64,000 nucleotides of DNA, taken from assembly GCA_007258455.2 (NCBI GenBank), contig VDFB02321288.1, positions 62,001 to 126,000 on the forward strand. The letters are read 5' to 3'. The notes under the pieces were generated by a model that had not been told where the DNA came from, ran no database searches, and worked only from the letters and a program-made list of their open reading frames with translations. Below are positions 25,401-36,237 of the stretch, piece by piece (position 1 is the stretch's first letter; each line of letters starts with the position of its first letter). The position numbers and the translations under genes were made by a program. The DNA is from Sequoia sempervirens. Its lineage: Eukaryota; Streptophyta; Pinopsida; Cupressales; Cupressaceae.

Positions 25401-26558
25401 TTGAAGGTCCTAAAGGATTTCTTATGTAAGATTTAGATCCCCTCTTTTCCTAGACCGGATAGAGTCATTTGGGTCCCTTGTGCTACTGGAAATTTTTTAA
25501 TGGCTTTTGCTCTCTTGAGTTCTTTGGAAGTGCCTACATCTTTTCCTTTCTGGGGGAGGTTATGGAATAAGAAGTTGATTCCCAAAGTGAATGTCTTCTT
25601 CTGGCTACATCTTTTCCTTTCTTTGTGAAGCTAGTAGATAAAGCGCTCTCCACATTCTTCTTGGATGTGATTATTCTTTTTCTCTTTGGAGTAAATTTCT
25701 TAGACTATGGAATATTGATTGGGTCTTTCCGGATTCGCTTGATAAGTTCTTGGATCAATGGTCTTGCTCTTCTTCCTCTCTGGTTCTTCAGTGGTTGTGG
25801 GACCTTATGGCCCCACATATTGCTTGGGGATTATGGAAAGAAAGAAATAACAAGATCTTTCATGAGTCTAAACTTAAGGTGGATAGTCTTTTTATCAAGA
25901 TCCAATGGGCGATTCTAGAGAACTTTGCTCCTATTCATTCTGATTCTTCTTAGTGTGTCCCTGTTGCTTGCCTTGCAGGCTACGAGCTCCTAGTAATTTC
26001 TAATTGGAAGATTATTTCAATTCCTATTTTGAAATCTAAGTCAAGCTCTGTTGCTAGATTGAACACTAAATGGTAGCCTCCTCCCTCTAGTTGGGTTAAA
26101 TTTAACTTTGATGGGGCAGTGTAGGGAAATCTTGGGCTTGCAGAATGTGGGGGGGTGTTAAGAAATGATGTTGGCAGAATCTTTGCCACAGTGATACTCT
26201 TGTTGGGTATTCAAACCAATCACTATGTGGAGGCAGAGGCTGTGTTGATAAGTGTTAGATTTGCTATTAGTAAAGGCTACTCCAAATTATGGGTTGAAGG
26301 TGACTCTTTCAACAAAATAAATTATTTGTGTGTCACCCATCCTCTGAGTTGGAATGTCAATCATCTAATTAAGGATACAATAATAATGTTAGGATCTTGT
26401 GAGGAGACCTGTATATATCACGTTTACTAAGAAGGAAACTCGTTGGCAGATTTTTTTGCCAACGAGAATGTCAGATTAAATTATTTTTGTTCGTGGGAGG
26501 AGGGATCGATCCTTCCAGAGAAAGCTAGGAGTTTATTGAGGAATGATGGCATGGGTTG
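22414..26558 (+). pseudogene. LINE ORF2: endonuclease, reverse transcriptase, RNase H
   Basis: Starts at ATG 22414 (MNIISWNIQGLN), the usual apurinic-type endonuclease opening. Endonuclease blocks: LVQEMKI, VMGDFNTPF, and GLDHFPISF near 23085 (canonical S-D-H, the Ser now Leu). After frameshifts, RT blocks: NKAPGPNGF (about 23785), KAYDRVSW (about 24182), GLRQGDPIS (about 24338), FVDDTILMG at 24485 (both Asp residues kept). A zf-RVT-like segment (LIPKVNVFFW) lies at about 25575. The RNase H-like domain is at 26095-26465, with FDGAV, HYVEAEAVL, WVEGDS and GNSLADFFANE, giving the D-E-D order. The protein nicks the target and copies the RNA. Many stops make it inactive. Confidence 0.85.
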
Positions 26559-26589
26559 AGTTGAATTGACATTCATGGTCTAGTACCTT

Positions 26590-28460
26590 CCTCCATCTGA
26601 CACATTTTGTGGGTGCTTTTTTTCTCTTTGGTCATCAGCTGAGTGTTATTCACAAGGGTTTGGTGTTTCTGGTGTTGCTATCCATGGGTGGTGATAGGAG
26701 TAGAATCGAGCTACATTCATGTGGGGACATTCAAAGAAACAAGAAGCTCTGGAATATTCTGTTCCATGGCAATTTTACTTCATTCTTGGAGAGGCTACAT
26801 GGGCATGACCCTAATGCCTCAGCGCAATTTGTTTCTTTTTGTCATAATTGCAAGCTCAAGGTTGATGGTCTGAAAGTGGAGGTTAATGAGGATTTAATTG
26901 CTGCTGTCATTGGGATGTTGATAGTTGGTCGTAAGTTCTTTAAGGATAAAAAGAGTAATGAGGAGGCGATGGCATAGTTTTTTAAAGATGATGAGTGAAA
27001 GAAATTAGTTAAATTGGAGACCTGGGGCTATGAGATAAAATCCCTTACGAAAATTTGGGTGAGCATTTTTGAGGTGCTTATGCATTATGCGACTCTAGAG
27101 GGGACGTTTGTGACTATTCTCGGTCACCATTTTACTTTCCTCAACCATTTCTGACATGGTTTGTTCATTTTGTTTCATTTATTTCTACTTTCATCTTTAG
27201 AGGTCTCTGTTTATACCCATTTGAAGAATAGGAGGGCTCCTGTCCTCCATGAATGGGCTTATTTTATTGATTATGGAGTATGTTAAGTCTCTTACCCCTG
27301 CGCCTTCCATCAAGGGCAAGGAGAAAACTTTAAGTGATGTGTTGTTTGGCTCTAAGTCCTCTTCAAAAGAAGAGGACGAATGGAATGAAGAGCAGGAAGA
27401 CTTATCTCTAACAGTTGTGGCTACTTCTTCAAAGAAGAGGAAGGTGGGTGGTTCTAAGAGTAACAAGGCTACTAAATGGCTTGCCCTTTCTGAGAGTGAA
27501 AACATGAAAGTGGGGTTGGATGATTCCTCTCCCAGAACTGTGGAGGAAGTTGTTGGTAAGGATATTGTTGGTGGTGACCCTGAGGTGGGGACATATGATA
27601 TTGCTATGGGTTTGATGGACAAGCCGCGAAGGCTATTGAAATTTATTTCTAATTTGAAGAACAAGGCCTCAGATGTTCTGGCTAAGGACCCCAATGTGTT
27701 TGGTTAAGCCAAGGATTCTGGTGATAAGACGGTGGCCATTGAGGATTCCCCAATGCAGGATATGCCCAAGATGGAGCAGGACAAGGAGATAAGGGGTCTG
27801 AATGAGGAGGATGTGGAGAAGAAAAAAGCTAAATAGGAGCCCTTGAAGATAAATCCTCTTTCCAAGGATTTCTCCTACCTTGATGATGACACTACCTCCA
27901 TGTATGATTTGTTGGATATGGCTAGGGTTGGGGCCATTAGTACCTTTAATTTTTCTAAGTGGACTCTACGAGAATTTAATAAGATCATTATTAAAATTAG
28001 AGGCCTGAAGGAGAATTTGAAGAATGTTCCCAAGGGTTCAGTTCCTAAAATTCTTATTGACATAATAGTGGACCTTGAAGGTTCCTATTATGACTTCAAA
28101 TCTCTGTGTGGAAAAATTCGCTGGTTTGGAAGCTAAGGTTTTGGGTATGAATGTTGATATTAAAAGACTAATGCAGGTTTGTCATATCTCCATGAAGAAC
28201 AATGCAGACTCCTTGGAAGTCCTTTTCAGAAAGATTAGTGAGCTTAGGGAGGATTAGGTTTACTTCTCTGAGGTTATGGATAAATAGGATGAGGCTAAGG
28301 GAAAAGGTAAAAAAGCTACTAAGGATGATGACAAAGGACCTGATGTTAGAGGGTTGGCTGATTCGAAGAGATGCTTTGATGCTGAGAAGGAGCTGTTGGA
28401 TATGGTCGAAAGACATAGGAACCAATAGATTGAAGTGGCCAAGACCCTGAGTAGCTTGGA
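26590..28460 (+). pseudogene. LINE ORF3: accessory protein of unknown function
   Basis: Directly downstream of ORF2, same strand. Read across stops and frame changes, it gives about 600 codons. The N-terminal part (26609-27240) has VSFCHNCKLKVDGLKVEV, then VGRKFFKDKKSNEEAM, then LGHHFTFLNHF, a pattern I recall from uncharacterised ORFs in plant retroelements (unverified). The middle (27249-27707) starts LILLIMEYVKSL, is acidic and has a nuclear-localisation-like cluster SSKKRKVGGSK at about 27426. The C-terminal part (27843-28450) is predicted helical and charged (LDMVERHRNQ). No catalytic motif was found. It could be a genuine third ORF of this LINE family or a gene fragment caught between ORF2 and the 3' tail. 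Confidence 0.55.
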
Positions 28461-28732
28461 CTAGCGCTTGGTATTCTTCTTTGTTTCTTTTTGTTTCCTG
28501 CTAGGTGTAGGTTTCTTTTCGGTTGTTTTGTTGTTTTGTGGCTGCTGGGTGTTGTTGGTTGTTAGTTGTTATTTCTTTGTTTAGCATCCATTTTGTTGTG
28601 TTTTTTGGCTGTTGGTTTGTTGTTGGTAGCTTCTTGAAAATATTTTATAGCAGCATTTTGTGTCTTGTTTTAAAGGGTTTTGGGTCCCTTCAAAACCTAT
28701 TTTTCCCATATAATCAAAACAAGGATGTTGAA
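28461..28732 (+). other. LINE 3' untranslated tail
   Basis: T- and G-rich stretch (runs such as TTGTTGTTTTGTGG) without coding potential, ending just before Copia gag coding resumes. T/G-rich 3' ends are typical of plant L1 elements. There is no long poly(A); the end reads AATCAAAACAAGG. Confidence 0.6.
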
Positions 28733-29320
28733 TGCTAAAAAATTGAGAGGAGGTTGTCACTTTGAAACATGAGTTAGAAAAGATAAAAGAATAAATTGTC
28801 AAAGAAGAAAAGTCTGATCCTAATAGTTCCAAATCAAATGAAAATCTTAAGAAAAATAAGGAGAAAGCTTGCACTAAAGATCCTAAGAAGAATGGCTCTA
28901 GACATGCAAAGACTATTCAAAATTGCAAGAAAGAAGGTCGATCCAATTTTGATTGAAAGCAAAAAGGATCTAAAAGTCCTCCATCTGCAAGACAGCATGC
29001 TCCTACCAGGTTCAATAAATCTTTTCAAGGCTATTGTTTTTCTTACAATAAATTTGGGCATAAGGCTATTGATTGTAGAATTAGACAAAGAAGAAATGAT
29101 AACATGGGAAGAAGGTCATTTATACATCAAAGAAGCAATAATATCTTATTTCATGGATATTACTATGCTTGCAAAAACTATGGTCACAAGGTTGATCAAT
29201 TCAAATCTAAGGTGAAGACGAACAACTTTATTCCAAAACACAAGATTGTGTGCTACAAATGCAATAATGCGAGACATAAGGAAAAAAATTGCATAAGTGG
29301 TTTTGTGAAGCCACCTATTT
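28733..29320 (+). pseudogene. Copia gag, 3' part with several zinc knuckles
   Basis: Continuation of the gag split by the LINE. It opens with EEVVTLKHELEKIKE (coiled coil, frame restored after one stop). A Lys/Ser-rich linker follows, then three knuckle-like segments: CFSYNKFGHKAIDC (about 29025-29075), YACKNYGHKVDQF (about 29164) and CYKCNNARHKEKNC (about 29252-29292). The first two have lost cysteines. The same coiled-coil-plus-knuckles layout occurs in the non-autonomous element at 9.4-10.5 kb. Confidence 0.7.
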
Positions 29321-29659
29321 AGAATCAACAAAAGGAGGGAAATGAAAGATCTAGAAGGGAGACCACGAGAAGAAGGATAATTCTACACTTGTGCACTTTG
29401 CACAAGATTCTAAGATAAATTGAGATAAAGCATTATCTCAGGGGGATATTTCACTTGAAGAATCTTTTTACCCCTAAAAATAAAATTTGTTGAAGACTTC
29501 AACATGAGAGAAGAAGTGAATCAAATCAATTGGTGAGCAAATCCACTGTGCTAAATAAACCATCGTTGAAGTTTCTAGTGGAAGTAGAAGGTGTATGGAG
29601 GTTGGTACACTTGTCTTGATTGATATTTGTAGACACTTAAAAATGTTTAGAATGGTATC

Positions 29660-30790
29660 ATGCACTCAAATCAGTATACTAACACCGTTTCATCCTCAAA
29701 CCCATCCTCTTTTCACTTAATTGATTAAATTAGCCTAGCTATTTAATTAATTATGTCATTTGCATCTATTAACCTAATTAATTTAATCAGGTTAATTTAC
29801 CCCCTTTCATGCTAACATTTTGTCCTATTAAATTGAATGAATCTAATTATTTATTCTAAGTCCCTAAGTATTCTTATTTAATTAAATAACCCTAAGTTAT
29901 TTAATTAAATATCACTTCACTTTCCCCCTTTTCATTAAATCACTTTATTTAATGAATATCATCTAATTCCCCTTAATTGCATAATTAAACCTTTATTTTA
30001 TTATCAATTACTAATTAATCTAATTCCCCCCACTTGCAAAGAAATATTCCTTCCCCTTTTTCACATTAAAAATTTGTTTTAATTTGCTAAATATCCTGTT
30101 TTCCTCACCCATGAGAATATTTCAAAGAATATTATCTCTCTTTACTCATTTGAAAAGGGGAATTATTCCTTTTTGAAACAAACTCTTAGCAAAATTTTGC
30201 GAAAGCTTTTAAAAGTGTGTTTGTTTGGATAAAGGTGAACACTTGATTAAATCTCATCATTGGTTCTCATCCCTTGATAAGAATCCATGATCCATGGCTC
30301 CAACTTCCTTCCTTTTTGACCATTGATTAGATTTTTCAATCTCAACCCTTCATTTCTCATTTGTCCTCCTACAAATAGGTCACTATTTGAAGACAAATGG
30401 ATCCATCTTTTAACACCAAACTTATGTTGTTAAAATAATTCTCACTTGTACTCACATTTAATATCATTTTAGCTTAATTTACTTGCATATTAGCTTAGCT
30501 TCCATTAATGGCTTCCATGGTAACATAAATGCATTCATTTAGCTTATTTGTGTAATTAGGGTTTCAATATTTTTAGCTTAAACTTCATTTAGATTAGCTT
30601 TGCACTCACCCATATCAATTATCTTAGCATAAATCATGTTAAAATAGCTTGCACCATGTTCATTTAGATTTAAATCATGTTTCATCACACATTTATCATT
30701 GATTTCATTGATTCTCTTCAATAAAATTGATTGGAATAGGCTCATTTATCCATGGGATTGGGAAAGGGTCGCCATTCCACATCAATGTGA
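29660..30790. other. A+T-rich insertion, possible solo LTR
   Basis: Non-coding, very A+T-rich block with repeated TTAATTAAAT motifs, replacing the protease to RT region of the Copia. Near 30772 the plus strand ends in CATCAATGTGACA, which on the minus strand would read as an LTR start (TGTCACATTGATG). No matching second end or target duplication was found, so a solo LTR is only a guess. Confidence 0.3.
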
Positions 30791-31440
30791 CACCACACCC
30801 CCAATAGGATAAGTTTCAATGGATTAGAATAGGTGTTTGAAGCTTTTGTAGTTTAATATGTTAAGTTTTAATGGTTGCTTAGTTTAGTTTTTTATTGATT
30901 GATCTTATTGGGATTGATGTTTAGTGGCATAATTATGCTTTGTATCATTATGGATTAAGTGTAGTCAGCCCATACTAAACCGTTGGTCACAATATCATTT
31001 CAGTTTGGTGTGTTGCACATAAAGATAAGTTTTAGAAAGGTAAATAAGTCTGCCAAGACATTCATAGTTTGGAAAAGTCATGGTTCGTGTATCTCTGAAG
31101 AAAAGGGTTTTGTCTTGTTGAATAAAAGATAAGCTGGTCAAGATGTGAAGGTATTATATCCAAAGTCTCAAGTCTTTACACCTTCTGAAGTAAAAGATGC
31201 AAGTGAAATACTTTCTCCCCATGCTCTGGTAGAGTGAAGTGAAGATGAAGGCATGCTAGAATGTTCCACATTCCTCAAGAAAGAATGTATTGTCCATACG
31301 GTCTTAAATGGATATGTTTAGCTATTTTATGAGAGCCCACAAGTATAGTTTCAAAATCCATATTGTTCTAGATGACTATCTTCTCTAGAAAATATATGTT
31401 TGGTACTTGTGTCAATTGGTGTATATACAAGTTTAGCTAT
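30791..31440. other. Unassigned interior of the Copia
   Basis: No open frame or family motif. It lies where integrase and RT would be. It may be heavily decayed pol or foreign DNA. Nothing further can be supported. Confidence 0.3.
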
Positions 31441-31469
31441 GGGAATTTTTGCATGTCTTAGTATGTTTC

Positions 31470-32079
31470 AAAGATTGATGTTTGGTTACCATATTTCAAG
31501 CCAATCCTAAGTAATCTCATGAGAAATATGTGAAAAGAATATTCAGATATTTACAGGGAACTCCAGATTATGGAATATGGTATAAAAATGATCAAAATTT
31601 CTCTTTGAGTGCCTATACTGATGTTGATTGAGTAGGTTGTGTGGATGACCAGAGAAGTACACATGAAAGTGCATTATTTTTGGGAGATAGATTCGTCTCA
31701 TGGTTCATTAAAAAGTAAGACTCATTATCTTTATCCACAACAGAAGTTGAATATATCGTTGCAACATCTTGTTGCACTTAGGTGCTTTGGATGAAGTATA
31801 CTTTAAAGGATGTGAAAGTCGTTTATGATGAACTTATTCCTATATTGTGTGACTAGTGTAATCAATATTTCCAAGAATTTGGTAATGCTTTCAAGGAATA
31901 AACACATCTCTACCTGGTATCACTTTCTAAGAGAGAAATTTATAGAACATGAAGTTATAATGGAGTATGTGCCTACCAAGGACCATATTGTAGATATTTT
32001 CACTAAGGCACTTTCAAAGGATATTTTTAAGTATGTTCACCAAAAGTTAGGGGTAATTTCCCCTCCTTGTTATAACTAG
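31470..32079 (+). pseudogene. Copia RT end and RNase H remnant
   Basis: Read across stops, the Copia sequence resumes with the end of RT/connection (EKYVKRIFRYLQGTPDYGIW, with frame breaks, at about 31520-31580). RNase H follows with SLSAYTDVD, then STHESALFLGDRFVSW, LSTTEVEYI (catalytic Glu), and the C-terminal part at 31825-32079 (INISKNLVML, EVIMEYVPTKDHIVDIFTKA). Order and wording are Copia-type. Confidence 0.75.
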
Positions 32080-32104
32080 ATGCATAGATGGTGTGTCTTT
32101 CCAG

Positions 32105-32370
32105 GGGGATAAATTCATGTCATATCCTTTTCTCTTGGATTGATGTGTGCTACCACTCGGGGGGAGCTAGTAGTAAGGGAGAGTTTTGATGTTATTGTGC
32201 TAAAGTATTATTGGTCAAAGGGGGAGAATTTGTTACTGCTTCATTTGAAGATCTTTTTCCCTTTGTCCCTAAAGTTAAAGAATTTCTTGTTGTTTTATGG
32301 CCCTTTATCCTTGATGTCAAAGGGGGAGAGTGAGTAGTGTGTGTTGCCATCAATGCCAAAGGGGGAGATT
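32105..32370 (+). other. Array of polypurine tracts
   Basis: Five purine runs in 265 bp: around 32105 (CCAGGGGGATAAA), 32157 (CGGGGGGAGC), 32216 (CAAAGGGGGAGAAT), 32317 (CAAAGGGGGAGAGT) and 32357-32370 (CCAAAGGGGGAGAT), the last touching the 3' LTR. The LTR-proximal tract is the normal plus-strand primer. Multiplied tracts are characteristic of Sirevirus-type Copia elements. Short stretches beside the tracts (GATGTCAAAGG, CAATGCCAAAGG) are also similar, so the unit was duplicated with its surroundings. Confidence 0.7.
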
Positions 32371-34380
32371 GTTGACAGTGGTTGTCATTGATGTCAACAC
32401 CTGAGGATATTGTTGATTTTTGGTTGTCATTGGATGTCATACCTTATTTGATGGTTGTTGATGTTCATGGTTGGATATCATTCCTTATCTAGAGAAGAGT
32501 TGTTGAAGTTGGATTTCATGCCTTACCTAAGAAGAATTGTTGAAGTTAATAACTGGTTGCCATGCCTTATCTTATATTTGTTGAAGTTTATGGTTGGATG
32601 TCATTGAGTATGATTTTTTTCAGAAGAGTTAGTTTTATAATGATATATTAAGATGATTATTAGAAGCATTAAGAAGTATTTTTGATAGTGAAGAAATGTT
32701 GATGAAGGTTTACAATATATATTTTTCTCTCTCCTAATGTTCTTGATGAAGTATGTGTTGTTGAAAGAAAGATCTGGCCTCCACAAGGTACTTAAGTGTT
32801 TTTGGTCCAGGAAGCTGCATTGAATTCTATCTGGGAGAATGCTCTGCATTCCTCTGTTGTTGAAGTTTTGGTCTTGTATTTTGGGATTTAATGTTAGTGC
32901 TCTATGGATGTTGTACTCCTATCTTTTTAGGCCACCTTTGTTGCATCGAGGAGAGTTCTATGAATTGAAAAAGGTTGGCAGTGTTGTTGGTTGTCCAAAT
33001 TGGTCTAGGAAATGCTCCACATTAATGTCTCTACTTTTGCAACTTGGTGAATGTGATCTCAATGATTGTGTTGTGTCTCAATTCTAATTTCATATGATGA
33101 AATGGTCTATACGCTGATATGTTAATGTTATATCTTCTAGTTATGAGTTTTGTGCTTCCTAGATGGAGTATTTTGTTCTTGTTTGGTTTGTGGTGGTTGT
33201 TAGTGGAATGATAGTATGAAACAAGGGTATAGAAGTGTTATTGAATGTTCATGTAATATCCCAATGTGATTTGAATGATGTTGATTGTCTGATTCTATGT
33301 TCCATTGTGTCTTGAGTTAGCTTTCTAGGTTATTTGTAGATATTTGGCCGATAGGGCTTGTTCCTTTGCTTGCTCCATGTGTTTGGGGGTATGTGCCAAC
33401 AATTGAAGATGTGTTAAATTATACTTTGGTCCTGACCTATCTTGGTTAGAACCTCCTTGAGAAAATTCAATTAGCAATATGATTTTGAGACGACTGGTTA
33501 TGCGCTTCAAAGTTTTATCTACACATTTTATTGATGTCCACTTAGGTTGATGTACACCAACATGTGAATTGTTTTGGATCACATTGAAAGATGTAATAAG
33601 ATTTTTTTGGTCCTCTCTATCTTCAAGATAGGATTGCATTATGTTTTTTGTGGCCAACTTGTTGAATTCATTATTTATCTTCTTCATAGCTTACCCAATT
33701 GAAGTTTTGAAGAGTTACAGTGAATATAAATGTAAGATCATTTCAGATTCAACAAGATGGAGAAGTGTACAAGTCCAAAAAATAAAGTGCGTGGAATGTA
33801 TTGAATATCCAACAGAGTTAGTGCTACATTTTGAAGAGGAAAGATAGAATTAGATGTGCTATAATGCCTTAGTCAACAAAGTGTTATGTTGACAAGCATT
33901 GTAATCTTTATCTAAATCTTTATATCCTACTCTGAGATAGTGAATCTCATCAGGTTCTTTCTATCTTTCTCTCGAAGTTGTCTTGGCTTCAGTGTTGCAA
34001 GTCCTTTGTATCTTGCTCTAAGGCAGTGAATCTTGAGCCTTCTTGCAAGTCTTTTTGTTAGTAATCCTTTTATATTGTGAGTTAAATCTCACTGTGGTTT
34101 ATCCCTCATTAGGTTTTCCACGTAAATATGGTGTTCTCCTTGTGTATGTGTATGTTATCAATTTCTTTCTCCCTATTGTTGATCTAATTAGAAGTAGGAA
34201 TGCTATATCTTTCATTATTAATTATTTTTTATCATATTGAGGGTTTAAACTACTATATCTGATTAAGGGTTTTAGTTGTGATAAGAGGATTGTATTATGC
34301 TAAAAGTTTCAAGGTTTGGAAGGGATTAATTTTTTTGTAGATTGATTCAACCCCCTCTCACTCTTTGAGTGTGTTCAACA
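32371..34380 (+). repeat. 3' LTR of the 17-kb Copia
   Basis: Starts TGTTGACAGTGG right after the purine tract and ends GTGTTCAACA, followed by the target duplication CAACA. It aligns along its length with 17272-19289. The antisense frame at 33687-33325 matches that in the 5' LTR at the protein level. Confidence 0.9.
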
Positions 34381-34385
34381 CAACA

Positions 34386-35600
34386 CACTGCCATCATCAT
34401 CATCCTCCTCATAGTCATTGTGACACCATGGTCATGGCCTTAGATCACCAGTAGGGAAATCTATAGGAAACACAGGATCTGGACGTGTAGTGCTCCACCA
34501 TTTGGTATACAAAATGCTCATTCCAAAACCATCTACATCAGACATGGAATGTTCATCTCACTTCTCATCATCATAGTTTCTTAGGGATGTCCATGATGGT
34601 CAATTGAGTCATTTCTCGAGGTCTAGCACTATTGTGATTCAATTTAAGATAAGGTCAATTGAACAATAGGAACTCCTTGAGGGTGGATGAATTGTTGGGT
34701 CACTTGATCATATTAGAATTACATAAAAATATATTCATATTGACTGAAAAATGTTTGTCCCACTACATCCTTTCCAACTACTGTGGTGAGCCTTCCAAAT
34801 TCTATAGTGTCCTATATGGCCCTCAAATCACATCTATAACATCCAATGAATCAAATGTTACTCGCCAATATAATAAATCACCATACTGCCATGTTATCTT
34901 CAATAGGTAGGTGTATACTCAAGGATATGTATGTGATACCTCTATTGGATATCTTGTGGGCCATGTACATGTGATGTACTCAAACACCCACACCTAAAGA
35001 AGGGTACATGTCATCAAGATCTATGCCTCATAATGTACATATTGACCAAGATCATAATAAAGGTGGGCTAGCATGCTTTTCCACCAAGAGAATATGGTAT
35101 GTTGATCCTCCATAGCATGAATGGTGTGAACAAGGCCCTTGTGAAGGTGTGTGCCTCATCCATTAGGTGATACTACAAGTGCTATGATGACAATCAAAAT
35201 TCAATGAATGATGGGGATATCTCATCACCATGTAGAAGCCACCATAGGTATATCTGACCATTGCCATAATATGGCATAGTTTAGCTGATGCAATATAGCT
35301 AGCCAACTAGGAAATAATTTGGTGTCCTCCCCTCCTCAAGGTTCATTGTCCTAAAGTGTATGGGTAATTGTAGAATTCAATATGCATCCTCGAGGGTCAC
35401 AATCATCTCTCCCATCAAAAGAAAAAAGGTAGAGTAATTTGCATCCATTTCTCTATGAGTGCCATCAACATAGCACCATGATACCTCATGGTCGACATGT
35501 TGTATATCCATAATAGTCCTACATCTCTAAGGTGCACCTACTCCACCAGTAATAGTAACATGACATGGTCATGTAATATTCTATACATGTGACCTCATGA
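34386..35600 (-). pseudogene. Plant-mobile-domain pseudogene, 5' half
   Basis: Read on the minus strand across stops, the order of blocks matches the plant mobile domain (PMD) of MAIN-like and transposon-associated proteins. HLRDVGLLWIYNM is at about 35560. AMLMALIEKW and then MGEMIVTLEDAY follow at about 35480-35400. FSWWKSMLAHLYYDL lies at about 35095-35045 and VWVFEYITCTWP at about 34995-34960. The acidic tail (DYEEDDDD) comes just before the Copia junction at 34386. PMD proteins are found both as host silencing factors and inside transposons. Here the stops and the repeat setting favour a transposon-derived pseudogene. The rest is at 16440-17271. Confidence 0.6.
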
Positions 35601-35834
35601 ATTCCCTTGCATGTGTGGCGGTACATGTCAATCATCAAAACATCCACCATCAATTCCTTCATCAATATCAAATCAATATTAAGTCAAATCTATAAGTTTC
35701 ATATCAAATTTCCTTGACAGGGTGTCATAGTGGACTAGGGTAGGGTGCCTATTTCGGTTAGTGACACCCCATAATTGACAAAAAAACTTAAAAATATTGC
35801 AAATGGAGCTTCTAAATGCATGGAAAGTGAAAAT

Positions 35835-36237
35835 ACCACATTTCTTTGAGGCATTTTTTTGAATGACTCACTACCTTGTCTATGTTATTGCTTACTATTA
35901 TGCTTTGATAGATTTTTTCTAAGCATCCATAGTTTGTTTGAAAGCAACTATTTTAGGGTTTTAGCCATAGCAGGAATGCAACGAATTGTTTGATAAAATT
36001 ATTTGATAGAAATGTATGGAAAATGTGGTAGCATGAACAAGGCAGTGAACTATTTGAAAAAATTCCTTAAATAAACGTGGTCTCGTGGTGATGGACATCA
36101 CCATGAGACCACATTTCTTTGAGGCATTTTTTCAAACAATTCATTACCTTGTCTATGATATTGCTTACTATTATGTTTTGATAGATTTTTCCCAAGCATC
36201 CCTAGTTTTTTCAAAAGCACCTATTTTAGGATTTTAG
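35835..36237. repeat. PPR-gene-derived inverted repeat array, left part
   Basis: Three segments of the same unit in alternating orientation: minus (about 35835-35960), plus (about 35962-36095), minus (about 36097-36237). On its sense strand the unit encodes pieces typical of a pentatricopeptide repeat protein of the PLS type (YGKCGS followed by an ELFEKMPQRNVVSW-like stretch), with a shared one-base deletion between the two halves. The centre at about 36095 is a near-perfect palindrome flanking a 3-4-base loop. The array is cut at 36237 by a Copia insertion and continues at 43289. Confidence 0.75.

Larger units (their letters stand above)
20650..28732 (+). mobile_element. L1-type LINE with three ORFs, inserted in Copia gag
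   Basis: Non-LTR element of about 8.1 kb: ORF1 (DUF4283 and zinc knuckle), ORF2 (endonuclease, RT, RNase H), an additional ORF3 and a T/G-rich 3' tail. Copia gag coding stops at about 20646 and resumes at about 28733 in the same orientation. The junctions GGTTGTTGATGAATCTCTAA (5') and GGATGTTGAATGCTAAA (3') resemble each other with small gaps, as expected for a diverged target duplication; this is tentative. All ORFs carry a few stops or frameshifts. Plant L1 elements normally have only two ORFs, so ORF3 is unusual. Confidence 0.8.
17272..34380 (+). mobile_element. 17.1-kb Copia retrotransposon, Sirevirus-like, carrying a nested LINE
   Basis: Direct LTRs of about 2.0 kb (17272-19289, 32371-34380) begin TGTTGRCAGTGG and end TTCAACA. 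A perfect 5-bp target duplication CAACA flanks the element (17267-17271 and 34381-34385). The interior holds a degraded primer-binding site, a Copia gag with zinc knuckle, a LINE insertion splitting gag, further zinc knuckles, then only the RNase H end of pol before an array of polypurine tracts. Protease, integrase and most of RT are missing, replaced by A+T-rich DNA at 29.66-31.44 kb. Long LTRs, a gag with coiled coil and several knuckles, and multiplied polypurine tracts suggest the Sirevirus branch. LTRs differ by roughly 10-15 percent over the first 165 bp by eye, so it is older than the Copia at 36.2 kb. Confidence 0.9.
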
